From assembly GCA_905202055.1 (NCBI GenBank), contig CAJKQK010000085.1, positions 1 through 7,987 of the forward strand: a stretch of 7,987 nt of DNA, in the 5' to 3' direction. The stretch is from an uncultured Oxalobacter sp. (lineage in GTDB: Bacteria; Pseudomonadota; Gammaproteobacteria; Burkholderiales; Burkholderiaceae_D). Position 1 is the stretch's first letter, and every line of letters begins with the position of its first letter. Made by a program: the position numbers and the translations under genes. The notes beneath the pieces were generated by a model. It was not told where the DNA came from and ran no database searches. It was given only the letters and a program-made list of their open reading frames with translations. Below, in pieces: positions 1 to 6,103 of this stretch.

Positions 1-1
1 A

Positions 2-61
2 GTGGATGAGGGGGTGAATAGAGTTTCTGATGATATTGAAAAGAGAAGAAAAGATCATTAA
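2..61 (+). CDS. Possible 3' end of an upstream gene (partial)
   Basis: Frame 2 is open from the left edge to a TAA at 59-61 and would encode a charged 19-residue tail (VDEGVNRVSDDIEKRRKDH); the other two forward frames stop within the first 17 bases. A hydrophilic, Lys/Arg-rich end is common for C-termini, but 19 codons is too little to identify a family or prove coding. It could equally be chance open sequence ahead of the Sel1-repeat gene. Confidence 0.25.
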   Translation: MDEGVNRVSDDIEKRRKDH

Positions 62-111
62 TTCTGAAATGGTTTATTTTGATCAATTTGACTGGAAAAA
101 ACACGTAAAAA

Positions 112-963
112 ATGCACAAAAATAATTCAGGTCGGATATTTTCCAATATTTATGAAATTATATTTTTCCTCATTTTTATTTTATTTTCCGGTTTGGCTTA
201 TGCCAATGATATCTCCAAAGGACTTCATTATTACGACATGGGCCAATATGAAAAAGCGTATCAATACTTCGTTCGTCTAAACGCTAAAGACAATGCTGAA
301 GTACAGCATTGTCTTGGCTGGATGTATTCGACCGGTTCCGGTGTTAAACAAGATTATGTCAAGGCAATGGAATGGTATGCAAAATCAGCTGCTCAGGGAA
401 ATGCAAATGCCCAGTTTGATATTGGCACACTTTATTATTATGGAGAAGGCGTTAAACAGGATTATAAAAAAGCTCGACTATGGTTTGAACATGCTGCAAA
501 AAAAGACTACATTGCAGCTCAATATAATCTGGGCGTGTTATATGAAAAAGGTAAAGGAGCTCAGCAGGATTACGCCAAAGCAAGAAAATATTATCAAAAA
601 GCTGTTCGTAAAGGGCATTTATCAGCTATGGTTAATTTGGGAAGCTTATACGGCAACGGTCTCGGTGGTGAACAAGACGATTCAAAAGCATTTGAACTCT
701 ATAAAACAGCCGCTGAAAAAGGCAGTGCAAGTGCTCAATACAATCTCGCTGAATATTACCGTGCCGGACTGGCCACTCCGCGCGATCTCGACAAGGCCAT
801 CTACTGGTACGAAAAAAGTGCCTCTCAAGGGACTGTCGGAGCGATGGAAAAACTTTCCAAAATCTATCGATACGGCTACAAACATATTCCGGCCAACCCG
901 GCTCTGTCCGATGAATGGGCTGACAAGGCCGTTAAGGCACGGGCTCGGGAAGCCGTCAAGTAA
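112..963 (+). CDS. Exported Sel1-like (TPR-type) repeat protein
   Basis: The 283-residue protein begins with a signal peptide: a basic/polar start, a hydrophobic core at about residues 14-27 (IYEIIFFLIFILFSG) and a likely cleavage site after Ala31 (AYA/ND). The mature part holds five clear Sel1 repeats of about 36 residues (roughly 61-96, 97-132, 133-168, 169-204, 205-240) and a degenerate sixth. Each has the pattern A-x-x-LG-x-x-Y-x-x-G-x-G-V-x-x-D-x-x-KA-x-x-W-[YF]-x-x-AA-x-x-G. Sel1 repeats are alpha-helical solenoids that act as protein-protein adaptors; in bacteria many are periplasmic or secreted. No enzymatic domain is visible, so the partner is unknown. The ATG at 112 is chosen because it gives a complete signal peptide, although no good Shine-Dalgarno precedes it. 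The first half is AT-rich (about 30% GC around the signal peptide) while the last 190 bases are near 54% GC, hinting at mosaic origin. The family call is secure; the role is not. Confidence 0.93.
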   Translation: MHKNNSGRIFSNIYEIIFFLIFILFSGLAYANDISKGLHYYDMGQYEKAYQYFVRLNAKDNAEVQHCLGWMYSTGSGVKQDYVKAMEWYAKSAAQGNANAQFDIGTLYYYGEGVKQDYKKARLWFEHAAKKDYIAAQYNLGVLYEKGKGAQQDYAKARKYYQKAVRKGHLSAMVNLGSLYGNGLGGEQDDSKAFELYKTAAEKGSASAQYNLAEYYRAGLATPRDLDKAIYWYEKSASQGTVGAMEKLSKIYRYGYKHIPANPALSDEWADKAVKARAREAVK

Positions 964-1092
964 ATCAGCTATCCTGTGGTTTTGTCTGGAAACAAAAGGG
1001 AAGAGCGTGTTAACCCTGGCTGTCCGTTATGACACCAGTTTTGCGGTAATATCAAAGGGTGATAAGGACGAACGCATGGAAGAATGCCGAAA

Positions 1093-1098
1093 GGGGAG
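1093..1098 (+). promoter_or_regulatory. Ribosome binding site of the TfoX-domain gene
   Basis: GGGGAG lies 9 bases before the ATG at 1108. It supports that start over other possible initiation codons in this stretch; the nearest upstream ATG (1076) is in a different frame. Confidence 0.7.
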
Positions 1099-1107
1099 TG
1101 ACTGGTC

Positions 1108-1440
1108 ATGGCCTCACACAAAGAATATCTGAATTTTATATTGGACCAGCTATCCGGTCTGGACGACATTGCCTGCAGGTCCATGATGGGAGAATTCATC
1201 CTGTATTACCGAGGGAAGTTAATCGGCGGGATTTATGATGACCGGCTTCTTGTCAAACCCACAAAATCCGCTGTCGATTATTTGCCGGCGGCCTCTTGTG
1301 AATATCCCTATAAAGGCGCAAAACAAATGTTATTGGTTGATGAAGTCGATAACCGGGAATTTCTTGAAGGATTGCTTGAGGCGATGTTTGATGAATTGCC
1401 CGCACCCAAGGCAAAAAAAAGTAAAAAGAAAACAGATTGA
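1108..1440 (+). CDS. TfoX N-terminal domain protein
   Basis: The 110-residue protein matches the TfoX/Sxy N-terminal domain: an N-terminal helix, then R24-S-M-M-G28, the strand segment F30-I-L-Y-Y34 with a basic turn (R35-G-K), and the hallmark I42-Y-D-D-R-L-L-V-K50. A second helix follows at 82-97, then a lysine-rich tail (residues 101-109). The TfoX C-terminal domain is absent, so this is the stand-alone short form. In gamma-proteobacteria full-length TfoX/Sxy regulates competence genes with CRP; short forms like this one are widespread and their function is not established, so a competence role should not be assumed. A good ribosome site precedes the ATG. The gene follows the Sel1-repeat gene by 144 bases with no terminator between that I can see, so co-transcription is possible. 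Family call strong, function open. Confidence 0.88.
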   Translation: MASHKEYLNFILDQLSGLDDIACRSMMGEFILYYRGKLIGGIYDDRLLVKPTKSAVDYLPAASCEYPYKGAKQMLLVDEVDNREFLEGLLEAMFDELPAPKAKKSKKKTD

Positions 1441-1556
1441 TTTCCAAAACACGGATGGTTTGGCCTCCCACGGGGACAATCAGAAACGCTCAATTACACT
1501 GTGCAGTGATATCCAATGACGTCAGTGGTGCAAATGCCTTTCTGTTTCATAGAAGG

Positions 1557-1574
1557 CGTCTTCAGATGAAGACG
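1557..1574. other. Small perfect hairpin after the TfoX-domain gene
   Basis: CGTCTTC and GAAGACG form a 7-bp perfect stem with an AGAT loop, placed between two convergent genes (TfoX-domain gene on +, RmlC-like gene on -). Its position is right for a shared terminator, but there is no T-run on either side, so intrinsic termination is doubtful. Confidence 0.3.
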
Positions 1575-1600
1575 GCGTCCTGAAAGGAACAGGGTTGCGT

Positions 1601-2149
1601 TCAAACGAACACTTCCGCCTCATACAGCAGTTTGCCTTCGAGATCCTTCAGGGAAACGCGAGGGGCGATAATGCCGTGCCAGTCGATGTCCAGCGCCGGA
1701 TCGTCCCAGCGGATGCAGCGTTCGCTATCCTTGTCGAAGGGCTCTGTTACATTGATGGTGACATCGGCAAAGTCGGAGAGGGTAACGAACCCGTGTGCGA
1801 AGCCTTCGGGTACCCAGAAACGGATGCGGTTTTCATCAGACACGACCGTTCCGATCCATTTTCCGTAATCCGGTGACGATTGGCGAAGATCGACGGCGAC
1901 CTGAAACGTCTGCCCGTTGGTCACGTGGACGAGTTTTTCCTGTGCATGCGGCGGGAGCTGGTAATGCAGTCCCATGAGTTCGTGCCTTCCTGAATGGATC
2001 AGGCGTTCATCGACGATCCGGACGGTGTGGTCAAGTGATTTTCCGAACGTTTCCAGATCGAAATCCTCGATCAGAAAACCGTTGCTGTCATGAAAAACAT
2101 CCGGATTGACGATCTTGACTTCACGTATGGCTGTGTTCGTAATATTCAT
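1601..2149 (-). CDS. RmlC/RfbC-like dTDP-sugar epimerase-family cupin with altered active site
   Basis: At 182 residues this is full length for dTDP-4-dehydrorhamnose 3,5-epimerase and aligns almost without gaps to the enteric RmlC that I recall from memory. Conserved blocks include G60-LHYQ, AQ-x-KLV (69-74), F82-x-VAVDLR-x-SSP-x-[YF]-G-K-W (to W98), W112-x-PEGFAHGF (to F121) and IRW-x-DP (146-151). The catalytic-dyad residues His62 and Asp169 are present. However, the expected catalytic tyrosine is Ile132, the following tyrosine pair is Pro137/Phe138, the usual Arg of RGLH is Met59, the Arg of the (D/E)RG motif is Asn23, and AQGKLV has Glu71 for Gly. RmlC normally epimerises C3 and C5 of dTDP-4-keto-6-deoxyglucose in the cytoplasm; here that reaction is doubtful, so I leave the symbol empty. 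The start is supported by GGTGATC at 2154-2160. The gene overlaps a small upstream ORF by 29 bases. No rmlA, rmlB or rmlD is nearby. Confidence 0.85.
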   Translation of the reverse strand: MNITNTAIREVKIVNPDVFHDSNGFLIEDFDLETFGKSLDHTVRIVDERLIHSGRHELMGLHYQLPPHAQEKLVHVTNGQTFQVAVDLRQSSPDYGKWIGTVVSDENRIRFWVPEGFAHGFVTLSDFADVTINVTEPFDKDSERCIRWDDPALDIDWHGIIAPRVSLKDLEGKLLYEAEVFV

Positions 2150-2357
2150 GATTGATCACCAGATGCAATGGCGTATTGCGGGGACGGTAGCGGTTCATGC
2201 TTTTGCCGAAATGATTCCATGCGAACGGGTCGATGTTTTCCGAATAAGATTCATCGAAGGCGACATTGGGATCGTATTCCTCCACGAAACGTCCCGTTGC
2301 CGGATCGGCCCTGAACCGGCTGCCCAGAAAACTGATATTTTCTTCGGGAATATTCAT
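2121..2357 (-). CDS. Unrecognised 78-residue protein overlapping the RmlC-like gene
   Basis: I do not recognise this protein. It is soluble, acidic to neutral and rich in aromatic residues, Asn and His, with no signal peptide or membrane segment. Notable segments are RFRADPATGRF (14-24), NIDPFAWNHFGKSMNRY (41-57) and an H/Y-rich end NHEYYEHSHT. Arguments for coding: third positions are mixed like those of neighbouring genes, and its end runs 29 bases into the RmlC-like gene in another frame, a common arrangement for coupled genes. Argument against: the sequence before its ATG lacks a clear ribosome site. Its partner suggests a link to sugar or surface-polysaccharide metabolism, but that is association only. 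It might also be a remnant of a longer gene. Confidence 0.5.
   Translation of the reverse strand: MNIPEENISFLGSRFRADPATGRFVEEYDPNVAFDESYSENIDPFAWNHFGKSMNRYRPRNTPLHLVINHEYYEHSHT
2154..2160 (-). promoter_or_regulatory. Extended Shine-Dalgarno of the RmlC-like gene
   Basis: Read on the minus strand, GGTGATC sits just before the ATG at 2149 (four bases between). It matches the 3' part of the extended 16S-complementary sequence and lies inside the coding region of the preceding small ORF, which suggests translational coupling. Confidence 0.5.
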
Positions 2358-2533
2358 TGTCCAAATGGTTGGAATTAAAAGGGATTTGCATCATCACGTC
2401 ACGCCGGAAGATGAAAATACCTTAACGCGCTTTGATTTCACGGGGCTTGCGATACCGCAATTTTCGACAAGACATTGCGTGATGGGGAAAGTCAGGAAAA
2501 AAGAAAAGCAAGTGAATGGGCCGGAGAGGGTAT

Positions 2534-2561
2534 AAAAAAACTGCCTGTTTCGAACAGGCAG
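2534..2561 (-). terminator. Rho-independent terminator of the FAH-family gene
   Basis: CTGCCTGTT and AACAGGCAG form a 9-bp perfect stem with a three-base loop. On the minus strand it is followed by seven T residues, and it starts about 20 bases after the FAH-family stop codon. Confidence 0.92.
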
Positions 2562-2581
2562 CTTCATGACGTCCGGGATGC

Positions 2582-3433
2582 TTATTTACCGGGCCATGCA
2601 ACGACTTTCTGACGCTGTTCGCCCAGTTTTTCAACACCTGCAACGACAACGTCGCCCGGTTTCAGAAATACCTGTGGATCGCGGGCGAGGCCGACTCCCG
2701 GAGGGGTACCCGTGGCAATCACATCGCCCGGCATCAGGGTCATGAAGTGCGACAGGTAACTGACGATTTTGGCGACGGAAAAAATCATCGTTTTTGTATT
2801 GCCTTTCTGCATCCGCTCTCCGTTCACGTCCAGCCAGACGTCAAGATTCTGCGGGTCGGGCACTTCGTCCCGTGTCACGAGCCAGGGGCCGATCGGGCCA
2901 AAGGTGTCGCAGCCTTTGCCCTTGTCCCACTGGGTGCCGCGTTCAATCTGGAATTCGCGTTCGGACAAATCGTCGGTCACACAATAGCCAGCTACATAAT
3001 CGAGTGCCTCCTCTTCGGAGATATATTGGGCCTTTTTGCCGATAACGACCCCCAGTTCGATTTCCCAGTCGGATTTTCTGGAATCTTTCGGCAGGATAAT
3101 ATTGTCGTTCGGGCCACAAATGCAGCTGACGGCTTTCATGAACACAATCGGTTCACGCGGAATACGCATTTTGGCTTCTTCGGCGTGTTCAATGTAATTG
3201 ATGCCGATGGCAATATATTTGCTGATGAAAGAGACGGGCACGCCCAGGCGGGGTTTGCCTTTGACCCGTGGCAGCTTTTCCGGATCAAGTTTCGCCAGTT
3301 TGGCCAAAGCCTTGTCGGACAATTGATCCGGTGTCAGGTCATCGATTTTGCCGGACAAATCCCGCAGTTTTCCATTTGCGTCGATCAGGCCGGGTTTTTC
3401 TTTACCGGGTTTGCCATAACGAACCAGTTTCAT
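2582..3433 (-). CDS. Fumarylacetoacetate hydrolase (FAH) family protein
   Basis: This 283-residue protein has the usual two-part layout: a short N-terminal domain (about 1-65) and the FAH C-terminal catalytic domain. Visible hallmarks are G77-INYIEHAEE (His83 and Glu86 fit the family's catalytic His/Glu lid pair), P95-I-V-F-M-K, the metal-binding W123-E-I-E-L-G-V-V-I-G (Glu124, Glu126), V152-T-D-D-L-S (Asp155 as third ligand), K171-G-K-G-C-DTFGP-x-GPW (to W184) and I239-ATGTPPGVG. Members bind Mg2+ or Mn2+ and hydrolyse or decarboxylate beta-diketo acids; close relatives include 2,4-diketo-3-deoxy-L-fuconate hydrolase-like, 2-hydroxyhepta-2,4-diene-1,7-dioate isomerase-like and ureidoglycolate-lyase-like enzymes. 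The substrate cannot be read from the sequence and no sugar or aromatic catabolic neighbours are present. The ATG at 3433 has GGGAA a few bases upstream. The gene ends at its own terminator, so it is probably monocistronic. Confidence 0.93.
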   Translation of the reverse strand: MKLVRYGKPGKEKPGLIDANGKLRDLSGKIDDLTPDQLSDKALAKLAKLDPEKLPRVKGKPRLGVPVSFISKYIAIGINYIEHAEEAKMRIPREPIVFMKAVSCICGPNDNIILPKDSRKSDWEIELGVVIGKKAQYISEEEALDYVAGYCVTDDLSEREFQIERGTQWDKGKGCDTFGPIGPWLVTRDEVPDPQNLDVWLDVNGERMQKGNTKTMIFSVAKIVSYLSHFMTLMPGDVIATGTPPGVGLARDPQVFLKPGDVVVAGVEKLGEQRQKVVAWPGK

Positions 3434-3463
3434 AATTTTCCCATTTCATAAAGTGAAAATGAA

Positions 3464-3503
3464 GTCCGGAAATGTTTGAAAAACGCTATTTTCACGACCG
3501 GAC
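3464..3503. repeat. Inverted repeat upstream of the FAH-family gene
   Basis: GTCCGG (3464-3469) and CCGGAC (3498-3503) are perfect inverted arms separated by 28 bases, and TCCGGAAA at 3465-3472 recurs directly at 3518-3525. The location, 30-90 bases upstream of the FAH-family start, would suit an operator, but six-base arms can arise by chance. Confidence 0.3.
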
Positions 3504-3557
3504 ACCATGCTGCCATATCCGGAAAATTTTAACCGAAGCGACACGAAAATAAACAGC

Positions 3558-4067
3558 CTAATCCACTATTTTTTTCCAGATGCCGAGTTTGTCTTCAAAA
3601 GAGCGGCTGGCATAGGCTGGTGAGGAAGAGGGAAGGACGATCACATCGAAACCGGCGCTGGCCAGCCGTTCGGCATAAGCACCCGCCACTTTGCCGTTGA
3701 AGCAGACTTTCCTGAGGTTGGGGCACTCCTTTTTCAGCAAGTCGAAATCGTTGGCGACGGCATGTTTGATCCGGGCATCGAGACTGCCTTCGCGTTCGCA
3801 CATGGAAATCACGTCCCACAGGCCGATTTTATGCGCCAACAAGTGCGGCAGCCTGTCCTCATAAGGCAATTGCGCCAGGTCGTCGTCCAGCACTTCGGAC
3901 AAAAGCCGCCAGAACTGGTTGCGGGGGTGCGCGTAATACTGGCTGGCCGCCAGTGATTCCCGGCTGGGGAAACTCCCGAGGATAATCGTATGGATATCGG
4001 GTGACAGAAGGGGCGGCAGACCTTCCAGCGGAGCCAGCAGAACAGCGGGTTTTGATGAGTCGCTCAT
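3558..4067 (-). CDS. DNA-deoxyinosine (hypoxanthine) glycosylase, uracil-DNA glycosylase superfamily family 6
   Basis: The 169-residue protein carries the signature of the HDG branch of uracil-DNA glycosylases: strand and loop I28-I-L-G-S-F-P-S (28-35), S38-L-x-x-S-Q-Y-Y-A-H-P-R-N-Q-F-W (38-53), a central L83-W-D-V-I region and the C-terminal loop L145-P-S-S-S-P-A-Y-A (145-153). Asn50 in HPRNQFW is the probable catalytic residue, judged from memory of family papers. The enzyme removes deaminated bases, mainly hypoxanthine from deoxyinosine, to start base-excision repair. I choose the ATG at 4067 (MSDSSKP) over one 84 bases upstream, because the extra 28 residues (rich in K/R/I, no match to the family's start) look non-homologous and neither has a strong ribosome site. 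It seems a single-gene unit; no clear terminator follows it. Confidence 0.88.
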   Translation of the reverse strand: MSDSSKPAVLLAPLEGLPPLLSPDIHTIILGSFPSRESLAASQYYAHPRNQFWRLLSEVLDDDLAQLPYEDRLPHLLAHKIGLWDVISMCEREGSLDARIKHAVANDFDLLKKECPNLRKVCFNGKVAGAYAERLASAGFDVIVLPSSSPAYASRSFEDKLGIWKKIVD

Positions 4068-4259
4068 AATATGGTCACGTTTTTGCTTTAATGGGATGGC
4101 TACTTGAATCGTTTCCCATTTTATCGGACAACGTCGGACTTTCGCAGGCATGACGAAAAAAACAAGGGAAGATCGTTTTTGTCTTTGAAATATGACAAGA
4201 AGGAATAGGGAGAATCTTTATAAACTGGAACTGTTTCCCTCTGAAAAATGGAGAGATGG

Positions 4260-4475
4260 ATGAAGCAGCCAGAAGATAAGAAACGGACCGTTTTGCCGGA
4301 AGAAGACAATCGCCGCAACGACTGGAAACAGTTCGATATCATTGAACGCGGTATTGAAATGGATATCGATCATGGCTATTCCTCTGCCGCCCGCTTTATG
4401 GAAAAGCACGATATAGCGCCGGAAATCATAGAACGGGTTTTGCGCAGGCGACGGGATCGCCGGGCGCGATGTTGA
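4260..4475 (+). CDS. Small protein of unknown function, paralogue of the next gene
   Basis: A 71-residue hydrophilic protein that I do not recognise. Residues 1-24 are charged and probably disordered, residues 26-63 are predicted helical (F25-DIIERGIEM, then A43-A-R-F-M-E-K-H, then P54-E-I-I-E-R-V-L), and it ends in an arginine-rich tail (62-70). The ATG at 4260 is preferred to the in-frame ATG at 4248 because GGAGAG (4250-4255) is properly spaced only for the former. Residues 28-63 align without gaps with residues 30-65 of the next gene (7 identical, many conservative). The two stop/start regions are close (45 bases), so they are probably co-transcribed, ending at the terminator at 4753-4775. 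The basic tail could bind nucleic acid, but that is speculation. Confidence 0.7.
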   Translation: MKQPEDKKRTVLPEEDNRRNDWKQFDIIERGIEMDIDHGYSSAARFMEKHDIAPEIIERVLRRRRDRRARC

Positions 4476-4510
4476 AACGGATTATTCTCAACTCTATGAC
4501 AGTTTGGACA

Positions 4511-4514
4511 GGTG
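4511..4514 (+). promoter_or_regulatory. Ribosome binding site deciding the start of the second small gene
   Basis: AGGTGA (4510-4515, core GGTG) lies 4-5 bases ahead of the ATG at 4520. The alternative in-frame ATG at 4469, which overlaps the preceding stop codon, has no comparable site, so 4520 is preferred. Confidence 0.6.
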
Positions 4515-4519
4515 AAAAA

Positions 4520-4726
4520 ATGCCTCAACTCATACAGCCGGAAGTACAGGCTCTTTTACTTGACGCAAAAGGAAAAATTCCTGCGGTTCTGATGGATGAC
4601 GACGTCATTGAAGAAGCTATTTCAATGCGTGACAGGATAGGCATGGATTACGCCATGACATGGCTTCAGTACAAAGGCATGAGCGCGGACGCCGCACAGG
4701 ATATATTGAAGGCTTTCCGTCACTGA
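4520..4726 (+). CDS. Small protein of unknown function, paralogue of the preceding gene
   Basis: A 68-residue protein with no signal peptide, membrane segment or metal motif. Its second half, I30-E-E-A-I-S-M-R-D-R-I-G then Y44-A-M-T-W-L-Q and A56-D-A-A-Q-D-I-L-K-A, reads as three short helices and matches the same region of the upstream small gene in spacing and hydrophobic pattern. The helical core looks like a compact binding domain, and I recall similar uncharacterised small proteins in Burkholderiales, but I cannot name a family. If translation began at 4469 it would be 85 residues and overlap the upstream stop codon; the ribosome site favours 4520. A strong terminator follows 27 bases after the stop. 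Confidence 0.75.
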   Translation: MPQLIQPEVQALLLDAKGKIPAVLMDDDVIEEAISMRDRIGMDYAMTWLQYKGMSADAAQDILKAFRH

Positions 4727-4752
4727 AATGGCAGGAAACGCGTTTTATCCCG

Positions 4753-4775
4753 AAGCCCCTTTCAAGGGGCTTTTT
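4753..4775 (+). terminator. Rho-independent terminator of the small-gene pair
   Basis: AAGCCCCT and AGGGGCTT form an 8-bp GC-rich stem with a TTCA loop, followed on the plus strand by a T-run (4771-4775). It closes the unit containing the two small paralogues and insulates the dehydrogenase gene downstream. Confidence 0.93.
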
Positions 4776-4852
4776 AACGCGCTATAGTTGCAGGCGGACT
4801 TATCCTTTTATCACAAACCCGTCCGGAAGGACAGACAGGAAAAGGAAACAGC

Positions 4853-6025
4853 ATGACGAATTTCACCTGTTACATACCTACACGCATTATATTCGGCGCA
4901 GGCACATTGAATGAACTGCATGCCCAGCCATTGCCGGGAAAGAAAGCCCTGATCGTCACGACGACAGGACAGTCCATCAAACGCTTCGGCTATCTCGACA
5001 GGGTCGAAAAACAATTGAGACAGGCCGGACTATCCAGCGTCCTTTTCGACAAAATCCTTCCCAATCCGGTCAAAAAGCATGTCATGGAAGGTGCCGCACT
5101 CGCAAAAAACGAGGGGTGTGACTTCATCATCGGTCTTGGCGGCGGCAGCAGCATCGATTCAGCGAAATCCATCGCCGTCATGGCGACCAACGAAGGCGAT
5201 TACTGGGATTACATTGCAGGCGGAACCGGCAAGGCACAAGTGCCGGAAAACAAACCGTTGCCGGTTGTCGCCATCACGACGACCGCCGGAACGGGTACGG
5301 AAGCCGATCCCTGGACAGTCGTCACCAAAGAAGAAACCAATGAAAAAATCGGTTTCGGTTACGACGACACGTTTCCGGTCCTGTCCATCGTCGATCCTGA
5401 ACTCATGCTGACGGTACCTCCGGCATTGACTGCCTATCAGGGCTTCGACGCCCTGTTTCACAGTACGGAAGGCTACATCGCCAACTGTGCGAATCCGGTC
5501 AGCGAGGCCTTGTCCATCAAGGCAATCGAACTCATTGGAAAGAACCTGCCGACAGCCGTGCGCGACGGCAAGGACCTGACAGCAAGGGAAGGCATGGCGG
5601 CTGCCAATACGATCTCGGGCATGGTCGAATCGACCTCATCGTGTCTCTCCAAGCATTCGCTTGAACACGCCTTGTCGGCCTGGCATCCCGAATTGCCGCA
5701 CGGGGCAGGGCTGATCATGATCAGCCTCGCGTACTACACCCATTTCGCAAAAGTCCATGCCTGCGATAAGAAGCTGATCGATATGGCAAAAGCGCTGGGG
5801 GAAAAGGATGCCGCCGATCCGATGGATTTCGTCAAGGCTCTGGCATGTTTGCAGGCTGCTTGTGGCGTCGATAATCTCAGGATGTCCGATTACGGCATCA
5901 GGCGCTGCGACTTGCCGAAAATGGCGAAAAACGCCCGTGATACAATGGGCGACCTGTTCAATTACGACCCGGCACCCCTGACTGAAGCCGATTGTATCGC
6001 CATTTACGACCAGTCTTACCGCTAA
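4853..6025 (+). CDS. Iron-containing (type III) alcohol dehydrogenase
   Basis: This 390-residue protein is full length for Fe-dependent alcohol dehydrogenases. The N-terminal dinucleotide-binding domain has the G94-L-G-G-G-S-S-I-D-S-A-K motif (94-105) and the T142-x-x-GTGTE segment (to E150). The all-helical C-terminal domain supplies the metal ligands: Asp199 and His203 in Q196-G-F-D-A-L-F-H-S-T-E, His272 in S269-L-E-H-A-L-S, and His283 in L281-P-H-G-A-G. Such enzymes interconvert alcohols and aldehydes or ketones with NAD(P)H in the cytoplasm; members include butanol, 1,3-propanediol, lactaldehyde and methanol dehydrogenases. The substrate cannot be assigned here and no pathway partner adjoins it. 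AAGGAA (4842-4847) precedes the ATG. It is flanked by terminators on both sides, so it is a single-gene transcript with its own promoter in 4776-4840, which I could not resolve to clear -35/-10 boxes. Confidence 0.95.
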   Translation: MTNFTCYIPTRIIFGAGTLNELHAQPLPGKKALIVTTTGQSIKRFGYLDRVEKQLRQAGLSSVLFDKILPNPVKKHVMEGAALAKNEGCDFIIGLGGGSSIDSAKSIAVMATNEGDYWDYIAGGTGKAQVPENKPLPVVAITTTAGTGTEADPWTVVTKEETNEKIGFGYDDTFPVLSIVDPELMLTVPPALTAYQGFDALFHSTEGYIANCANPVSEALSIKAIELIGKNLPTAVRDGKDLTAREGMAAANTISGMVESTSSCLSKHSLEHALSAWHPELPHGAGLIMISLAYYTHFAKVHACDKKLIDMAKALGEKDAADPMDFVKALACLQAACGVDNLRMSDYGIRRCDLPKMAKNARDTMGDLFNYDPAPLTEADCIAIYDQSYR

Positions 6026-6045
6026 ATCAGCCCATTACGCACAAC

Positions 6046-6076
6046 AAAAAAGCCGACATTTTCATGTCGGCTTTTT
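6046..6076. terminator. Bidirectional terminator between the dehydrogenase gene and rpmG
   Basis: AGCCGACA and TGTCGGCT form a GC-rich stem with a TTTTCA loop, flanked by an A-run on the left (6046-6051) and a T-run on the right (6072-6076), so it can terminate transcripts from both strands. It lies 20 bases after the dehydrogenase stop and 28 bases after the rpmG stop. Confidence 0.93.
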
Positions 6077-6103
6077 CAAGCGTGAGAAAAAACAGTGAAG
6101 ACC

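Noticed and set aside
80..90. TTGATCAA palindrome before the Sel1-repeat gene as a possible FNR site
   Set aside because: The half-sites are directly abutted, not separated by four bases, so it does not match the FNR consensus.
293..1132. Second long plus-strand frame across the Sel1-repeat gene
   Set aside because: It overlaps the Sel1 gene in another frame; the real frame shows periodic Sel1 repeats and a signal peptide, while this one shows nothing and runs through intergenic sequence.
2747..3451. Long plus-strand open frame (about 234 codons) opposite the FAH-family gene
   Set aside because: It is antisense to a well-supported enzyme and its translation has no recognisable motif; it is explained by codon bias of the real gene.
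4469..4519. Upstream ATG overlapping the previous stop as the start of the second small gene
   Set aside because: The internal ATG at 4520 has a clear AGGTGA ribosome site; the upstream one does not. Overlap coupling remains possible but less likely.
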